DNA of 64,000 bases from Spirulina sp034932185 (GTDB taxonomy: Bacteria; Cyanobacteriota; Cyanobacteriia; Cyanobacteriales; Spirulinaceae): positions 1-64,000 of the forward strand of contig NZ_JAYGHW010000039.1 in assembly GCF_034932185.1 (NCBI RefSeq), given 5' to 3'. Positions within the stretch are counted from its first letter, which is position 1; every line of letters starts with the position of its first letter. The notes under the pieces were generated by a model. That model was not told where the DNA came from. It made no database searches and was given only the letters and a program-made list of their open reading frames with translations. Of the stretch, positions 44,800 through 53,176 are shown piece by piece. The translations under genes were made by a program, and so were the position numbers.

Positions 44800-45886
44800 T
44801 TTCGCCCACATTGAAGCCCAAAACATGGATGCCTATGATGATCTGATCGTCACGGTATCAGCTAGTGATGGTGTGTTGAGCCTCTTTCTAGCGGTGTGTG
44901 ATGATGCAGCCTTTCGGGAAGAAATTATTCAGCGGTACGAGGCAGAGTTGGCTCCCGACATCCCGGCCTATCGGGCTATAATTTCTCAGAATGAGCCAAG
45001 TTTATGGAAAGCTTTGGCAACGGTGGTGCAACGGGAACCTTGTTTACAAGCTGGGGCGAGGGGCGTAATTACGGTGTTGGGGGCGGATTCGTTGTTGCCG
45101 TTAATTTTGGGTGATGAATCTCGTTCTCAGCAGTCGCAGTTTTTGGGGTATCTGCAATGGACACGAGAAAGTTTACGGGAGTTTAAATATCCCATCATCC
45201 TGTGGGTTTCATCACGGCTATTGGCAGTGGTGGGGCAGAAGGCTCCGGATTTTTGGGGCTGGCGCAAGGATGTATTCCGGTTTAAAGCATTGCCGAGGAT
45301 AGTGCCGGTTAGGGGTACAATGTTCGAGCGTTTGGATGAGCGGCAATTTAGCCTTGAAGATGATGACGATGAGTTGCCGATTGAGGAATTACTGAAGTTA
45401 GTTGAGGAGCGAGAGCACCTGAAAAATGCGAAGGATGATCCAATCCTTGCCACGCTCTATGTTGGGTTAGGGAAGGCTTATGAGCATCAGTCAGAGCGCA
45501 GGGGAGCCGCAGCGTATAAAAGTTCTGTGGCAGAGGCGATCGCATGGTACAACAAAGCGATACAACTCCAAAAGTTGCAGGATTCTGATCCGGTAGCATT
45601 GGCAACAACCCTCAATAACCTGGCAAATTTATATCGATTACAAGGGAAATATGGGGAAGCTGAACCCCTCTATCTTGAAGCCTTGTCCATCGCTCGCGCC
45701 AGCCTCTCCCCCAACCATCCCAACTTAGCAACCCACCTCAACAACCTGGCGGAGTTATACGAGTCGCAAGGGAAATATGGGGAAGCCGAACCCCTCTACA
45801 TTGAAGCCTTGTCCATCGTTCGCGCCAGCATCCCCCCCAACCATCCCCACTTAGCCACGCACCTTAATAACTTGGCGGGGTTATAG
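44786..45886 (+). CDS. iSTAND-like plus TPR protein, cut short by a nonsense codon
   Basis: A 366-residue product. Residues 12-165 match in outline the inactive STAND (iSTAND) P-loop-like module (VTVSASDGVLSLFLAVCDD, ITVLGADSLLPL, FLGYLQWTRESLREF, APDFWGWRKDVFRF). From about 230 there are tetratricopeptide repeats, ending in 42-residue kinesin-light-chain-type units (NNLANLYRLQGKYGEAEPLY). The frame stops at TAG 45884-45886 exactly where the next unit should have Y (TAT in the first unit). The same frame continues to 46237. It is probably inactive, or read through. Confidence 0.75.
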   Translation: MAAVDFAHIEAQNMDAYDDLIVTVSASDGVLSLFLAVCDDAAFREEIIQRYEAELAPDIPAYRAIISQNEPSLWKALATVVQREPCLQAGARGVITVLGADSLLPLILGDESRSQQSQFLGYLQWTRESLREFKYPIILWVSSRLLAVVGQKAPDFWGWRKDVFRFKALPRIVPVRGTMFERLDERQFSLEDDDDELPIEELLKLVEEREHLKNAKDDPILATLYVGLGKAYEHQSERRGAAAYKSSVAEAIAWYNKAIQLQKLQDSDPVALATTLNNLANLYRLQGKYGEAEPLYLEALSIARASLSPNHPNLATHLNNLAELYESQGKYGEAEPLYIEALSIVRASIPPNHPHLATHLNNLAGL

Positions 45887-46237
45887 CGATCACAAGGGAA
45901 ATATGGGGAAGCCGAACCCCTCTTCCTTGAAGCCTTGGCGATTGATCGCGCCAGCCTCCCCCCCAACCATCCCAGCTTAGGCATGAGTTGTGGGAATTTT
46001 GGGCGTTTGAAGTTTGCTCAAGAACTGTATGAAGAAGCCGAACCACTCTTTTTAGAAGCATTTACCATCTTTTCGGAGAGTCTAGATGAGAGTCATCCAT
46101 ATATCAATACAGCATTAAATGATTGCATCAACTTCTATCGCACCGCCCTCGCTGCCGGACTGCCCGACATCCGCCTCCGCTCCCACCCCTTGGGTGACGC
46201 GATTCGCTCCCGGTTATGGAACCACCTTCGCCATTGA
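45887..46237 (+). pseudogene. Continuation of the TPR gene after an in-frame TAG
   Basis: In the frame of the upstream gene this stretch begins RSQGKYGEAEPLF and carries one more TPR unit plus a C-terminal end (DIRLRSHPLGDAIRS). Without the TAG the protein would be 483 residues. The codon is one T-to-G change from TAT. Translation could also restart at an internal start codon near 45935, but no ribosome site is visible. Confidence 0.8.
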
Positions 46238-46394
46238 AACATTGCCCTGTGAAACCGTGCTAATCCTTCATTATGAACCGCTGCAAACAGCATAAATATT
46301 GTCCGACCCGATGCCCTCAAAATCAACCGCGATCGCCAGAAAACTGTAAAATTATCCCCACGACATCATTGCCAAACGTGACCCTCAAAACGCC

Positions 46395-47027
46395 ATGGAT
46401 GAACAACAGCAAAACCAAGCATTCGCCGATCTGATCCAAACCTTTTACCACCAAGGCAAAGCGCCCGCCACCTCAACCAATTATTCTTGGCGCAATCCGG
46501 CGGGGGAAATTATCATTTCCCGCAGTGGCGTAGATAAAGCGAAATTTAGCCCGGAAGATTGGATGAAGGTGGATTTAAACGGGTTGCCTTTGCCGGAATA
46601 TGCCCATTGCAAACCTTCAGCGGAAACGCTGATCCATTGCTTTTTATACGCCCAATTTCCTGATACAAAATGTATTTTGCATAGTCATTCGGTGGCGGCG
46701 ACGGTGTTGTCGGGGTTGTATTGCCGAGAGGGAACAAATCGAGAGCGGGGGGAAATAGTCTTTCAAGACTATGAAGTTATTAAAGGGATTCGTGGCTACC
46801 ATACCCATGATTGCCAGCTTAGACTCCCCATTGTGGCGAATAGTCAGGATATGGGGGAACTGTGCGATCGCCTCTCCATTGCATCCTTGCAAAACTTTGG
46901 TTTTCTCATTGCCCGCCATGGCCTCTATGCCTGGGGGGATAGTCTGGGGGAAGCGAAACGCCATTTAGATGTGTGGGAGTTTTTGCTAGAATGTGAACTC
47001 GCACTCCTCCAAATCCAGCATCCATGA
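46395..47027 (+). CDS. mtnB: Methylthioribulose-1-phosphate dehydratase
   Basis: A 210-residue class II aldolase-fold enzyme of the methionine salvage pathway. The metal ligands are in LHSHS near residue 97 and in the late H of IARHGLYAWG. NYSWR and SRSGVDK at the start are typical of MtnB. Its last 4 bases overlap mtnD. It recycles methylthioadenosine sulfur with MtnD. Confidence 0.95.
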   Translation: MDEQQQNQAFADLIQTFYHQGKAPATSTNYSWRNPAGEIIISRSGVDKAKFSPEDWMKVDLNGLPLPEYAHCKPSAETLIHCFLYAQFPDTKCILHSHSVAATVLSGLYCREGTNRERGEIVFQDYEVIKGIRGYHTHDCQLRLPIVANSQDMGELCDRLSIASLQNFGFLIARHGLYAWGDSLGEAKRHLDVWEFLLECELALLQIQHP

Positions 47028-47545
47028 CCACTGTTTTTAAAACCGTCAGCCAAGAAACCCTCACCGACCCCGCCCACATCCAAGCCTTCCTCAACAGCCA
47101 CGGGATTATTTTTGAACAGTGGCCAACCCCCGCCCATTTAGCCCCCGATGCTGAACCGGCGGCAATCTTGGCCGCCTATGCCGAGCCGGTCAACGCCTAC
47201 ATGGCCACCCACGGCTATCAATCGGTGGATGTGGTCAATATTCACCCGGCGATCGAAAACTACCCCGCCATTCGGGCCAAATTCCTGGCGGAACATACCC
47301 ACGCTGAAGATGAAATCCGCTTTTTTGTGGAGGGGGAGGGCTTATTTTGGTTCAATCTTGAGGGTGAGCCGGTGTTTAATATCCGCTGTTGTGCGGGGGA
47401 TTTTATTTCCGTTCCCCAAGGGACAAAGCATTGGTTTGATGCGGGGGAAGTTCCCAACGTCAAAGCGATCCGCATTTTCTCCACCACCGAAGGCTGGACT
47501 CCCCTCTATACCGGCTCCGGCATCAGCGAACAATATATGTATTGA
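47024..47545 (+). CDS. mtnD: Acireductone dioxygenase
   Basis: A 173-residue cupin that oxidises acireductone to the 2-keto acid precursor of methionine. The Fe/Ni ligands H and H in HTHAEDEIRFF (with E) and the late H in GTKHWFD are present. It overlaps mtnB and so is coupled to it. An enolase-phosphatase (mtnC) is not in the window, and the two following genes do not resemble one. Confidence 0.96.
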   Translation: MTTVFKTVSQETLTDPAHIQAFLNSHGIIFEQWPTPAHLAPDAEPAAILAAYAEPVNAYMATHGYQSVDVVNIHPAIENYPAIRAKFLAEHTHAEDEIRFFVEGEGLFWFNLEGEPVFNIRCCAGDFISVPQGTKHWFDAGEVPNVKAIRIFSTTEGWTPLYTGSGISEQYMY

Positions 47546-47563
47546 TCATTTTTTAAGGTCAAA

Positions 47564-47998
47564 ATGGCAGATCAGTCTGATGAAGACAAGCTCATTCAAG
47601 TTCTCCAAGATCATCGTAATTTAAAGTACTGGGTAATGCAGCAACTTCGCGCTCGAATGATTGAATGTCAAGAAACCTATGGTAACAATTCCAAAGGAGA
47701 CATTGTGCTTGAGGATAGCAATGATGCTTTAGCTGTTCAGGACTGGGCCCATGAAATGCATCATTTTTTTAATCCTGATGAACCGCTGACTCAACAGGCT
47801 TCAGGCAAGCTATCTGATGCAAGCTATCTCGAAATCAAAACGACTTATTTATGTGGTCAAGAGGCTGAATACATTATTACCAAAGGCACTGTTGTCGTTG
47901 TGGTGAGCGCTGCTAAAATTTCTCGTCCTAGTCAAAAAAAGCTAGCGGGTGCGGGAATTAGTTTTGTGGCTAATGTGTCAAGGTCGCAATTTAGATAA
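47564..47998 (+). CDS. Small protein of unknown function
   Basis: A 144-residue protein. The N-terminal half is helical (DEDKLIQVLQDHRNLKYWV) and the C-terminal half ends in beta and Lys/Arg-rich segments (IITKGTVVVVVSAAK, ISRPSQKKLAGAGISF). Its codon use is AT-richer than mtnD. It lies 18 bases behind mtnD and 21 bases before another unknown gene, suggesting one transcript, but this does not establish a role in salvage. It may be a transferred pair. Confidence 0.6.
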   Translation: MADQSDEDKLIQVLQDHRNLKYWVMQQLRARMIECQETYGNNSKGDIVLEDSNDALAVQDWAHEMHHFFNPDEPLTQQASGKLSDASYLEIKTTYLCGQEAEYIITKGTVVVVVSAAKISRPSQKKLAGAGISFVANVSRSQFR

Positions 47999-48019
47999 TT
48001 GTGTTCTAGGAGGATTAAA

Positions 48020-48385
48020 ATGCTCAGTTTTAATTTCTATGGAAAGTCAAATCAAAAAGCACATTCGATTCAATTTTCTGAAGATTTTTATCAGTGGTTA
48101 ATTGAATCAGATTTTGGTTGGGTTGGGCGTTCTCGTTTGATGAAAATTATGATTGATGGTGAATGGGAAGAGTTGCCGGTTATTACCTTGGAAAATCCAA
48201 CGCGGGCAATGTTGGTTACTTATTTGAATGAAATGGTTTTGAGGGAGACAGGCAATTTTTTGCAAGATTTGGATGAAAATTTACCCCGCGAGCGACTAGA
48301 GCCACGGCACTATCGGATGAAAAAGTTATTAGAATTGCTCAGTTGTATGAAAGATGTAGATTGGATGTATTTTCAACGGGTTTAG
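48020..48385 (+). CDS. Small protein of unknown function
   Basis: A 121-residue soluble protein, mostly helical, with ESDFGWVGRSRLMKIMIDGE at its centre. AGGAGG lies 6 bases before the ATG at 48020, which decides that start over 47999. It is convergent with aroE, overlapping by 4 bases. It forms a pair with the preceding unknown gene; the family is not recognised. Confidence 0.65.
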   Translation: MLSFNFYGKSNQKAHSIQFSEDFYQWLIESDFGWVGRSRLMKIMIDGEWEELPVITLENPTRAMLVTYLNEMVLRETGNFLQDLDENLPRERLEPRHYRMKKLLELLSCMKDVDWMYFQRV

Positions 48386-49242
48386 AGCGATTTTAAAAGG
48401 GCTTGACGCATGGCCTCGACGGGGGCGGGTTCCCCTAGCCAGCGGGTGAGGGCGATCGCCCCCTGTTGCACTAACATTTCTGTACCATCGATGGTTAACA
48501 CCCCCTGGCTTTGGGCCAGTTGTAAAAAGCGACTGGGGCGGGGGGTGTAGATCAAGTCGTAGGCGATCGCCCCTGGGGACAACGTTGCCAATAATTCCAC
48601 CGGAACCGGGGAATCCTCGGTGTGGGGTTCCATGCCGATGGGAGTCGTGTTGATGAGTAGCCGGGTTTCGGGGATGAGGCGGGGCAGGGCATCCCAGGTA
48701 TAAACCTGGAGACGCTCCCCCAAGGCCGTCGTCTGCCAACTGGCATGGAACCGCGCCACCCGCTCCGCATCCCGCCCCACCACATGAATCTCCCGACAAC
48801 CCAATTCAGCACAGCCCGCCACCACCGCCCGACAGGCTCCCCCATTCCCCAACACCACCGGAGCCACCCCCGACCAATCCCAATCGAGGGCTTGCAAAGG
48901 GGCGATAAACCCGGCGGCATCGGTATTCGTGCCATGCCAAGCCTGATCGACGCGCCACACCGTATTCACAGCCCCAATTTGCTGGGCAATGGGGGTGATT
49001 TCCTGGAGCAAGGGGATAATCGTCTGCTTGTGGGGAATCGTGACGCTAAACCCCACCACGCCCAGGGCCGCAAGACCTTCCAAACCCGTTGTTAAATCCG
49101 CCGGAGCGATGGGGAAAGGGAGATAGACGAAATTGCGGTGTAGTTGGGCGATCGCCGCATTGTGCATCGCCGGAGAGCGGGAATGCTCCACGGGATAGCC
49201 GATCACACCGAGCAATTGCGTTTTACCGTTAATTTTCGTCAT
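48382..49242 (-). CDS. aroE: Shikimate dehydrogenase
   Basis: A 286-residue NADP-dependent enzyme of the shikimate pathway (3-dehydroshikimate to shikimate). LLGVIGYPVEHSRSPAMHN near residue 10 holds the substrate site. VTIPHKQTI carries the catalytic K, and the Rossmann part has VLGNGGACRAVV. The start at 49242 (MTKINGK) gives the usual length; a frame to 49281 adds 13 residues with no ribosome site. It is a single gene, divergent from rfbB. Confidence 0.95.
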   Translation of the reverse strand: MTKINGKTQLLGVIGYPVEHSRSPAMHNAAIAQLHRNFVYLPFPIAPADLTTGLEGLAALGVVGFSVTIPHKQTIIPLLQEITPIAQQIGAVNTVWRVDQAWHGTNTDAAGFIAPLQALDWDWSGVAPVVLGNGGACRAVVAGCAELGCREIHVVGRDAERVARFHASWQTTALGERLQVYTWDALPRLIPETRLLINTTPIGMEPHTEDSPVPVELLATLSPGAIAYDLIYTPRPSRFLQLAQSQGVLTIDGTEMLVQQGAIALTRWLGEPAPVEAMRQALLKSL

Positions 49243-49305
49243 GGGAGAGGACGGGAACTGTGCCATAATTGGGGTGAGCATTAACCCTACATTGTATCCA
49301 TCTTC

Positions 49306-50418
49306 ATGACTTCCACCCCTTCATCCCCACAGGTACGTGGGCCACGCCGCCTTCTCGTTACCGGAGGAGCAGGTTTCATTGGTAGTAACTTCGTTCACCA
49401 TTGGGCCAAGACCTACCCCCAGGATCGAATTGTGGTGCTGGATGCCTTGACCTATGCGGGCAACCGGAAGAGTCTTGCAGACCTAGAAGGGAGTGAGAAT
49501 TTCCGCTTTGTGGAAGGGAATATTGGCGATCGCCCCCTCCTGGATGAACTGTTAGCCACAGAAGCGATCAACACCGTGGCCCACTTCGCCGCTGAATCCC
49601 ACGTTGACCGCTCCATCCTCGCCCCCGATGCCTTCATTCAAACCAATATTGTCGGAACATTCACCCTCCTCGAAGCCTTCCGCCACTATTGGCAACAGGC
49701 GGATTTTAGCGAACTCCCCCCTAAAAAATGGGCCTTTTTGCATATTTCCACTGACGAAGTTTACGGAAGTTTAGGCGATCATGACCCTGCCTTTGCCGAA
49801 ACCACCCCCTACGCCCCCAACAGCCCCTATTCCGCCTCAAAAGCCGCCAGCGATCATTTGGTACGCGCCTACTATCACACCTACGGCATCCCCATCCTGA
49901 TCAGCCATTGCTCCAACAACTACGGCCCCTATCAATTCCCCGAAAAACTGATCCCCCTCACCTGTATCAATATCCTCATGGGTAAACCCATCCCCGTCTA
50001 TGGTGATGGCAAACACATCCGGGATTGGCTCTATGTGAGGGATCATTGCCGCGCCCTTGATGTGTTAATTCATAAAGGCAACCGTGGCCAACGCTACAAC
50101 ATCGGCGGCAACAATGAAGTGCGCAATATTGAATTGGTGCATATTATTTGCCAACTCATGGATGATCTGGCGGTGGATCTGCCCACCAGGCCCGCAAGGG
50201 ATTTGATTACCTATGTGGACGATCGCCTCGGCCATGATCGCCGCTATGCCATCAACGCCCGCAAAATGTCGATCCATTTGGGTTGGAATCCTTCCACTGG
50301 CATTGAGGAAGGGTTACGGGAAACGGTGCGCTGGTATTTAGATCATCGGGACTGGTGGGAACCGCTACTCACGGGGGAATATCACCAGTTCTATCAAAAA
50401 ATGTACGGTGTCGTCTAA
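49306..50418 (+). CDS. rfbB: dTDP-glucose 4,6-dehydratase
   Basis: A 370-residue short-chain dehydrogenase-fold enzyme that makes dTDP-4-keto-6-deoxyglucose for surface polysaccharides. NAD site LLVTGGAGFIGSNFV at the start, DALTYAGN, THISTDEVYG-like (LHISTDEVYGS) and YSASKAASDHLVRAY with the catalytic Y and K are all there. Other rml genes are not adjacent. Confidence 0.95.
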   Translation: MTSTPSSPQVRGPRRLLVTGGAGFIGSNFVHHWAKTYPQDRIVVLDALTYAGNRKSLADLEGSENFRFVEGNIGDRPLLDELLATEAINTVAHFAAESHVDRSILAPDAFIQTNIVGTFTLLEAFRHYWQQADFSELPPKKWAFLHISTDEVYGSLGDHDPAFAETTPYAPNSPYSASKAASDHLVRAYYHTYGIPILISHCSNNYGPYQFPEKLIPLTCINILMGKPIPVYGDGKHIRDWLYVRDHCRALDVLIHKGNRGQRYNIGGNNEVRNIELVHIICQLMDDLAVDLPTRPARDLITYVDDRLGHDRRYAINARKMSIHLGWNPSTGIEEGLRETVRWYLDHRDWWEPLLTGEYHQFYQKMYGVV

Positions 50419-50448
50419 CTCCGAGGGAAGCCGTTGCGGATCAACGTA

Positions 50449-50494
50449 GGGGCGTTGGCGTAAGCCTGCCGGAGGCACAAAAATTTTTCGCCCC
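50449..50494. repeat. Compound GGGGCG...CGCCCC repeat with inserted block
   Basis: The fold-back repeat is split by an inserted block (GTTGGCGTAAGCCTGCCGG...). The same compound lies in reverse at 59430. Confidence 0.8.
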
Positions 50495-50530
50495 AGACTT
50501 CGCGACAAATCTAAAGGGTTTGCCCCCATT

Positions 50531-50557
50531 AAAAACCCCCATTGTCATCAATGGGGG
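50531..50557 (-). terminator. Intrinsic terminator behind tRNA-Leu
   Basis: On the minus strand, stem CCCCCATTG/CAATGGGGG with a 4-base loop and then TTTTT. It begins 12 bases after the tRNA-Leu 3' end. Confidence 0.85.
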
Positions 50558-50568
50558 CTTTTAATCAA

Positions 50569-50652
50569 TGCGGAACGCGAGACTTGAACTCGCACAGGAA
50601 AACTCCCACTAGAACCTGAATCTAGCGCGTCTACCAATTCCGCCAGTTCCGC
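50569..50652 (-). tRNA. tRNA-Leu (anticodon CAG)
   Basis: 84 bases with a long variable arm. Acceptor GCGGAAC/GTTCCGC, D arm with TGGTAGACGCGC, anticodon loop TTCAGGT, variable arm GTGGGAGTTTTCCTGT, and T arm GCGAG-TTCAAGT-CTCGC. CCA is not encoded. Confidence 0.95.
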
Positions 50653-50679
50653 AACTGAACTTGAACGCAATTACCTAAT

Positions 50680-51345
50680 TTACTGAATCTTTTGGCCATT
50701 GTCAAGGGGTTTCACGCCAATCATCAGGGCCATCTCTAGCCATTTCCAATAACAGTCCACATCCTCAAAGCCAATATCTGTTAACCAAGTGAGTTGGGTG
50801 TGGAGGTCGAGGAGTTGATTGGAGGGGTCATCGGGTTGATCGCCATAGCCGATGGACTCCATGAAATGACGATGGAGGGCGGGGGAAGGGGAGGCAACCT
50901 GTTCAAGATTGGCGAAAATGCCCCCCGGTTGGAGCCGGGCGAAAATTTCCCCGTAGAGACTGCGTTTGCGTTCGTGGCTGAGGTGGTGGATGGCAAAGCT
51001 GGAGACGATCGCCTCAAAATTCCCCAAATCCGGCAAGGGTTGATCCAAATTATGGGCTACCACCGTCACTGTGGGATCCTCCCGGAAGCGATCGCTCGCC
51101 TGGGCTAACATCGTCGGCGAAAAATCGAGGGCGATGCTTTCCATTGGGGGGCGATCGCCCTTCAACAGCCCCAACAGCCGCCCGTCCCCCGTCCCCAGAT
51201 CCAACACCCGCCCGACATTTAACGGGATGTGGTCGAGCAAAACCTGCTCCCCCTCCCGGCGGTGGGGAATGTGATCGGCACGGTTTAAATATTGCCAAGC
51301 ATGATCTGGCGTAGTCCAGCGATTGATCGCATCATCATTAAGCAT
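50680..51345 (-). CDS. Class I SAM-dependent methyltransferase
   Basis: A 221-residue Rossmann methyltransferase with motif I VLDLGTGDGRLL, a following ALDFSPTML and a mid-region FEAIVSSFAIHHL (motif IV/V). The substrate is not predictable; it resembles tRNA or small-molecule methylases. The ATG at 51345 (MLNDDAINRW) is a likely start, although a frame to 51405 exists. Upstream is an AT-rich stretch, and it is divergent from the histidine kinase. Confidence 0.88.
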   Translation of the reverse strand: MLNDDAINRWTTPDHAWQYLNRADHIPHRREGEQVLLDHIPLNVGRVLDLGTGDGRLLGLLKGDRPPMESIALDFSPTMLAQASDRFREDPTVTVVAHNLDQPLPDLGNFEAIVSSFAIHHLSHERKRSLYGEIFARLQPGGIFANLEQVASPSPALHRHFMESIGYGDQPDDPSNQLLDLHTQLTWLTDIGFEDVDCYWKWLEMALMIGVKPLDNGQKIQ

Positions 51346-51558
51346 CACAGATACAATTAAGTTGGTCGTTAAGTTATCCGTAAAATTACGGCGATTAACC
51401 ATCAATCTACCATATTTGATAACTCTGATTAAAGAAGAGATTAAGACCTGTTTAAGGATTTTATGATCTTCACTAAACTTGCCAAAAAACTGTATTAATT
51501 CTGACGAATGATAAAAAAATCAGGATAGAGTAGAAGCACAAAAATTCCCCAGTCGGCC

Positions 51559-52917
51559 ATGATCCAGCTTGATCGCCCTAAACCTCCTCGTTCTATGCCA
51601 TTGTTTTCTCAACCCAGCGCTTCCCCGATGGCGGCAATTGAAACAAAAACCTTAGCCCTAGATTCAACCCTAGGGGATCTTTCCCTCTATCAGGTGGAAG
51701 TTGCCGCCCATCAATTGGTGATGGATGTGGCAAAATTGTTTGATCAAAATCCCCTCTTTCCGGGGGTCGTTTTAAAGGCAGACTCGGAATTTGTGGGGAT
51801 GATTTCCCGCCGCCGGTTTTTAGAGCGGATGAGTCGCCCCTATGCTTTGGAGTTATTTTTAAAGCGGCCGGTGCGATCGCTCTATGAATTCACCCAAGTT
51901 CCCTGTGATATTTTCAACGAGACGACGCTGATTGTTGAAGCGGCTAGACGGTCGTTAGAGCGATCGCCAGAACTCATCTATGAGCCGATCCTCGTCCATG
52001 CGGAAGAGCGGGGAACCTACTACCTCGTTGATGTCCATCAACTGCTCCTCGCTCAATCCCGCATCCATCAACTCACCAGCCAACTCCTCGATCAAACCAG
52101 TTATGCCGAACGGATGCAGACGGAAAAAATGGTCAGCTTAGGGCGCATGGTAGCAGGGGTTGCCCATGAGATTAAAAATCCGGTGAACTCGATTAATGGT
52201 AACGTTGAATTTCTCACCGATTACTATACGAATCTGCTCGAACTGATTACCTGTTTTGAAGAAGAGGTCAAAAATCCGAGCCAAAAAATCAAAGATTTAA
52301 AAGATGAAATCGATTTAGAATTTATCCTCGAAGATGCGCCGAAAATCCTCAAAAGCATTCAACTGGGATCGGAACGCTTGGTACATATCGTCACCAGCTT
52401 AAGGAACTTTTCCCGCATTGATGATCAGAAAAAACAGCTTATTAATGTCCATGAATGCGTTGATGGCACATTGTTAATTCTTGAAAATAAAACCAAGCAT
52501 GATATTATCATCCAGAAGGACTATGATAATTTGCCGGAAATTGCCTGTTATTCTGGGCAACTGAGTCAAGTCTTTATGAATTTACTGGCCAATGCTATTG
52601 ATGCCTTAATGGAAAAGAAAGAGCAAAATCCCGATCTGGATTGGCAGCCGGAAATTAAAATTGTCAGCCGCTATCTAGAGCAGTATAAAGCCGGTCAAGG
52701 GATTAGTATTAAAATTATTGACAATGGGCCAGGGATTCCCCTCGAAAATCAACAGAAAATCTTTAATGATTTTTTCACCACGAAACCTGTGGGCAAAGGC
52801 ACGGGCTTAGGGTTGGCCATTAGTTATCAGGTGGTGGTGGAAAAGCATCAAGGGGAATTGAAATTGGTTTCTACCCTGGGGGAGGGGACGGCCTTTGAAG
52901 TGTTGTTGCCGTTTTAG
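51559..52917 (+). CDS. Histidine kinase with N-terminal CBS-like sensor
   Basis: A 452-residue kinase. Residues 45-165 look like a CBS-type pair (VLKADSEFVGMISRRRFLER). The H box is VAGVAHEIKNPVN with H203, the N box NLLANAIDAL, G1 DNGPGIP and G2 GKGTGLGLAIS. There is no membrane segment, so it is probably a soluble sensor. No response regulator is adjacent. Its C-terminal 260 residues are clearly related to the kinase at 59518, including the LVHIVTSLRNFSRID segment. Confidence 0.92.
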   Translation: MIQLDRPKPPRSMPLFSQPSASPMAAIETKTLALDSTLGDLSLYQVEVAAHQLVMDVAKLFDQNPLFPGVVLKADSEFVGMISRRRFLERMSRPYALELFLKRPVRSLYEFTQVPCDIFNETTLIVEAARRSLERSPELIYEPILVHAEERGTYYLVDVHQLLLAQSRIHQLTSQLLDQTSYAERMQTEKMVSLGRMVAGVAHEIKNPVNSINGNVEFLTDYYTNLLELITCFEEEVKNPSQKIKDLKDEIDLEFILEDAPKILKSIQLGSERLVHIVTSLRNFSRIDDQKKQLINVHECVDGTLLILENKTKHDIIIQKDYDNLPEIACYSGQLSQVFMNLLANAIDALMEKKEQNPDLDWQPEIKIVSRYLEQYKAGQGISIKIIDNGPGIPLENQQKIFNDFFTTKPVGKGTGLGLAISYQVVVEKHQGELKLVSTLGEGTAFEVLLPF

Positions 52918-53050
52918 GGAATGGGGAATGGGGATTGAGGGGATTGGTTTTTTAGATCTTTTAGATCCTTATAGATTTTCTGGATGGAAGAGAGGACTGA
53001 AGTCCCCACGACAAACGCGACGCAGGTTCGTAGTCACGACTGAAGTCGCT

Positions 53051-53074
53051 ATCCCCCTCTAGAGGGGGATTTTT
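53051..53074 (+). terminator. Intrinsic terminator (perfect 20-base palindrome)
   Basis: ATCCCCCTCTAGAGGGGGAT then TTTT, 134 bases behind the kinase stop, oriented to end plus-strand transcription. Confidence 0.7.
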
Positions 53075-53176
53075 CGCCATTGGAGGGAGTTGGGGCGGGG
53101 CGATCGCCCCCTGTCTTTTCTCCACCCCAAGGGCAAACCCATAAACAGCCGATGAAGGAGAGCAAGGATTATTATA

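Noticed and set aside
46238..46320. A short frame ending ETVLILHYEPLQTA after the TPR gene
   Set aside because: It runs in a different frame from the TPR protein with no start codon context. The TPR C terminus (HPLGDAIRS) already looks natural.
47564..47998. mtnC enolase-phosphatase after mtnD
   Set aside because: No HAD-family DxD motif or other phosphatase signature is present.
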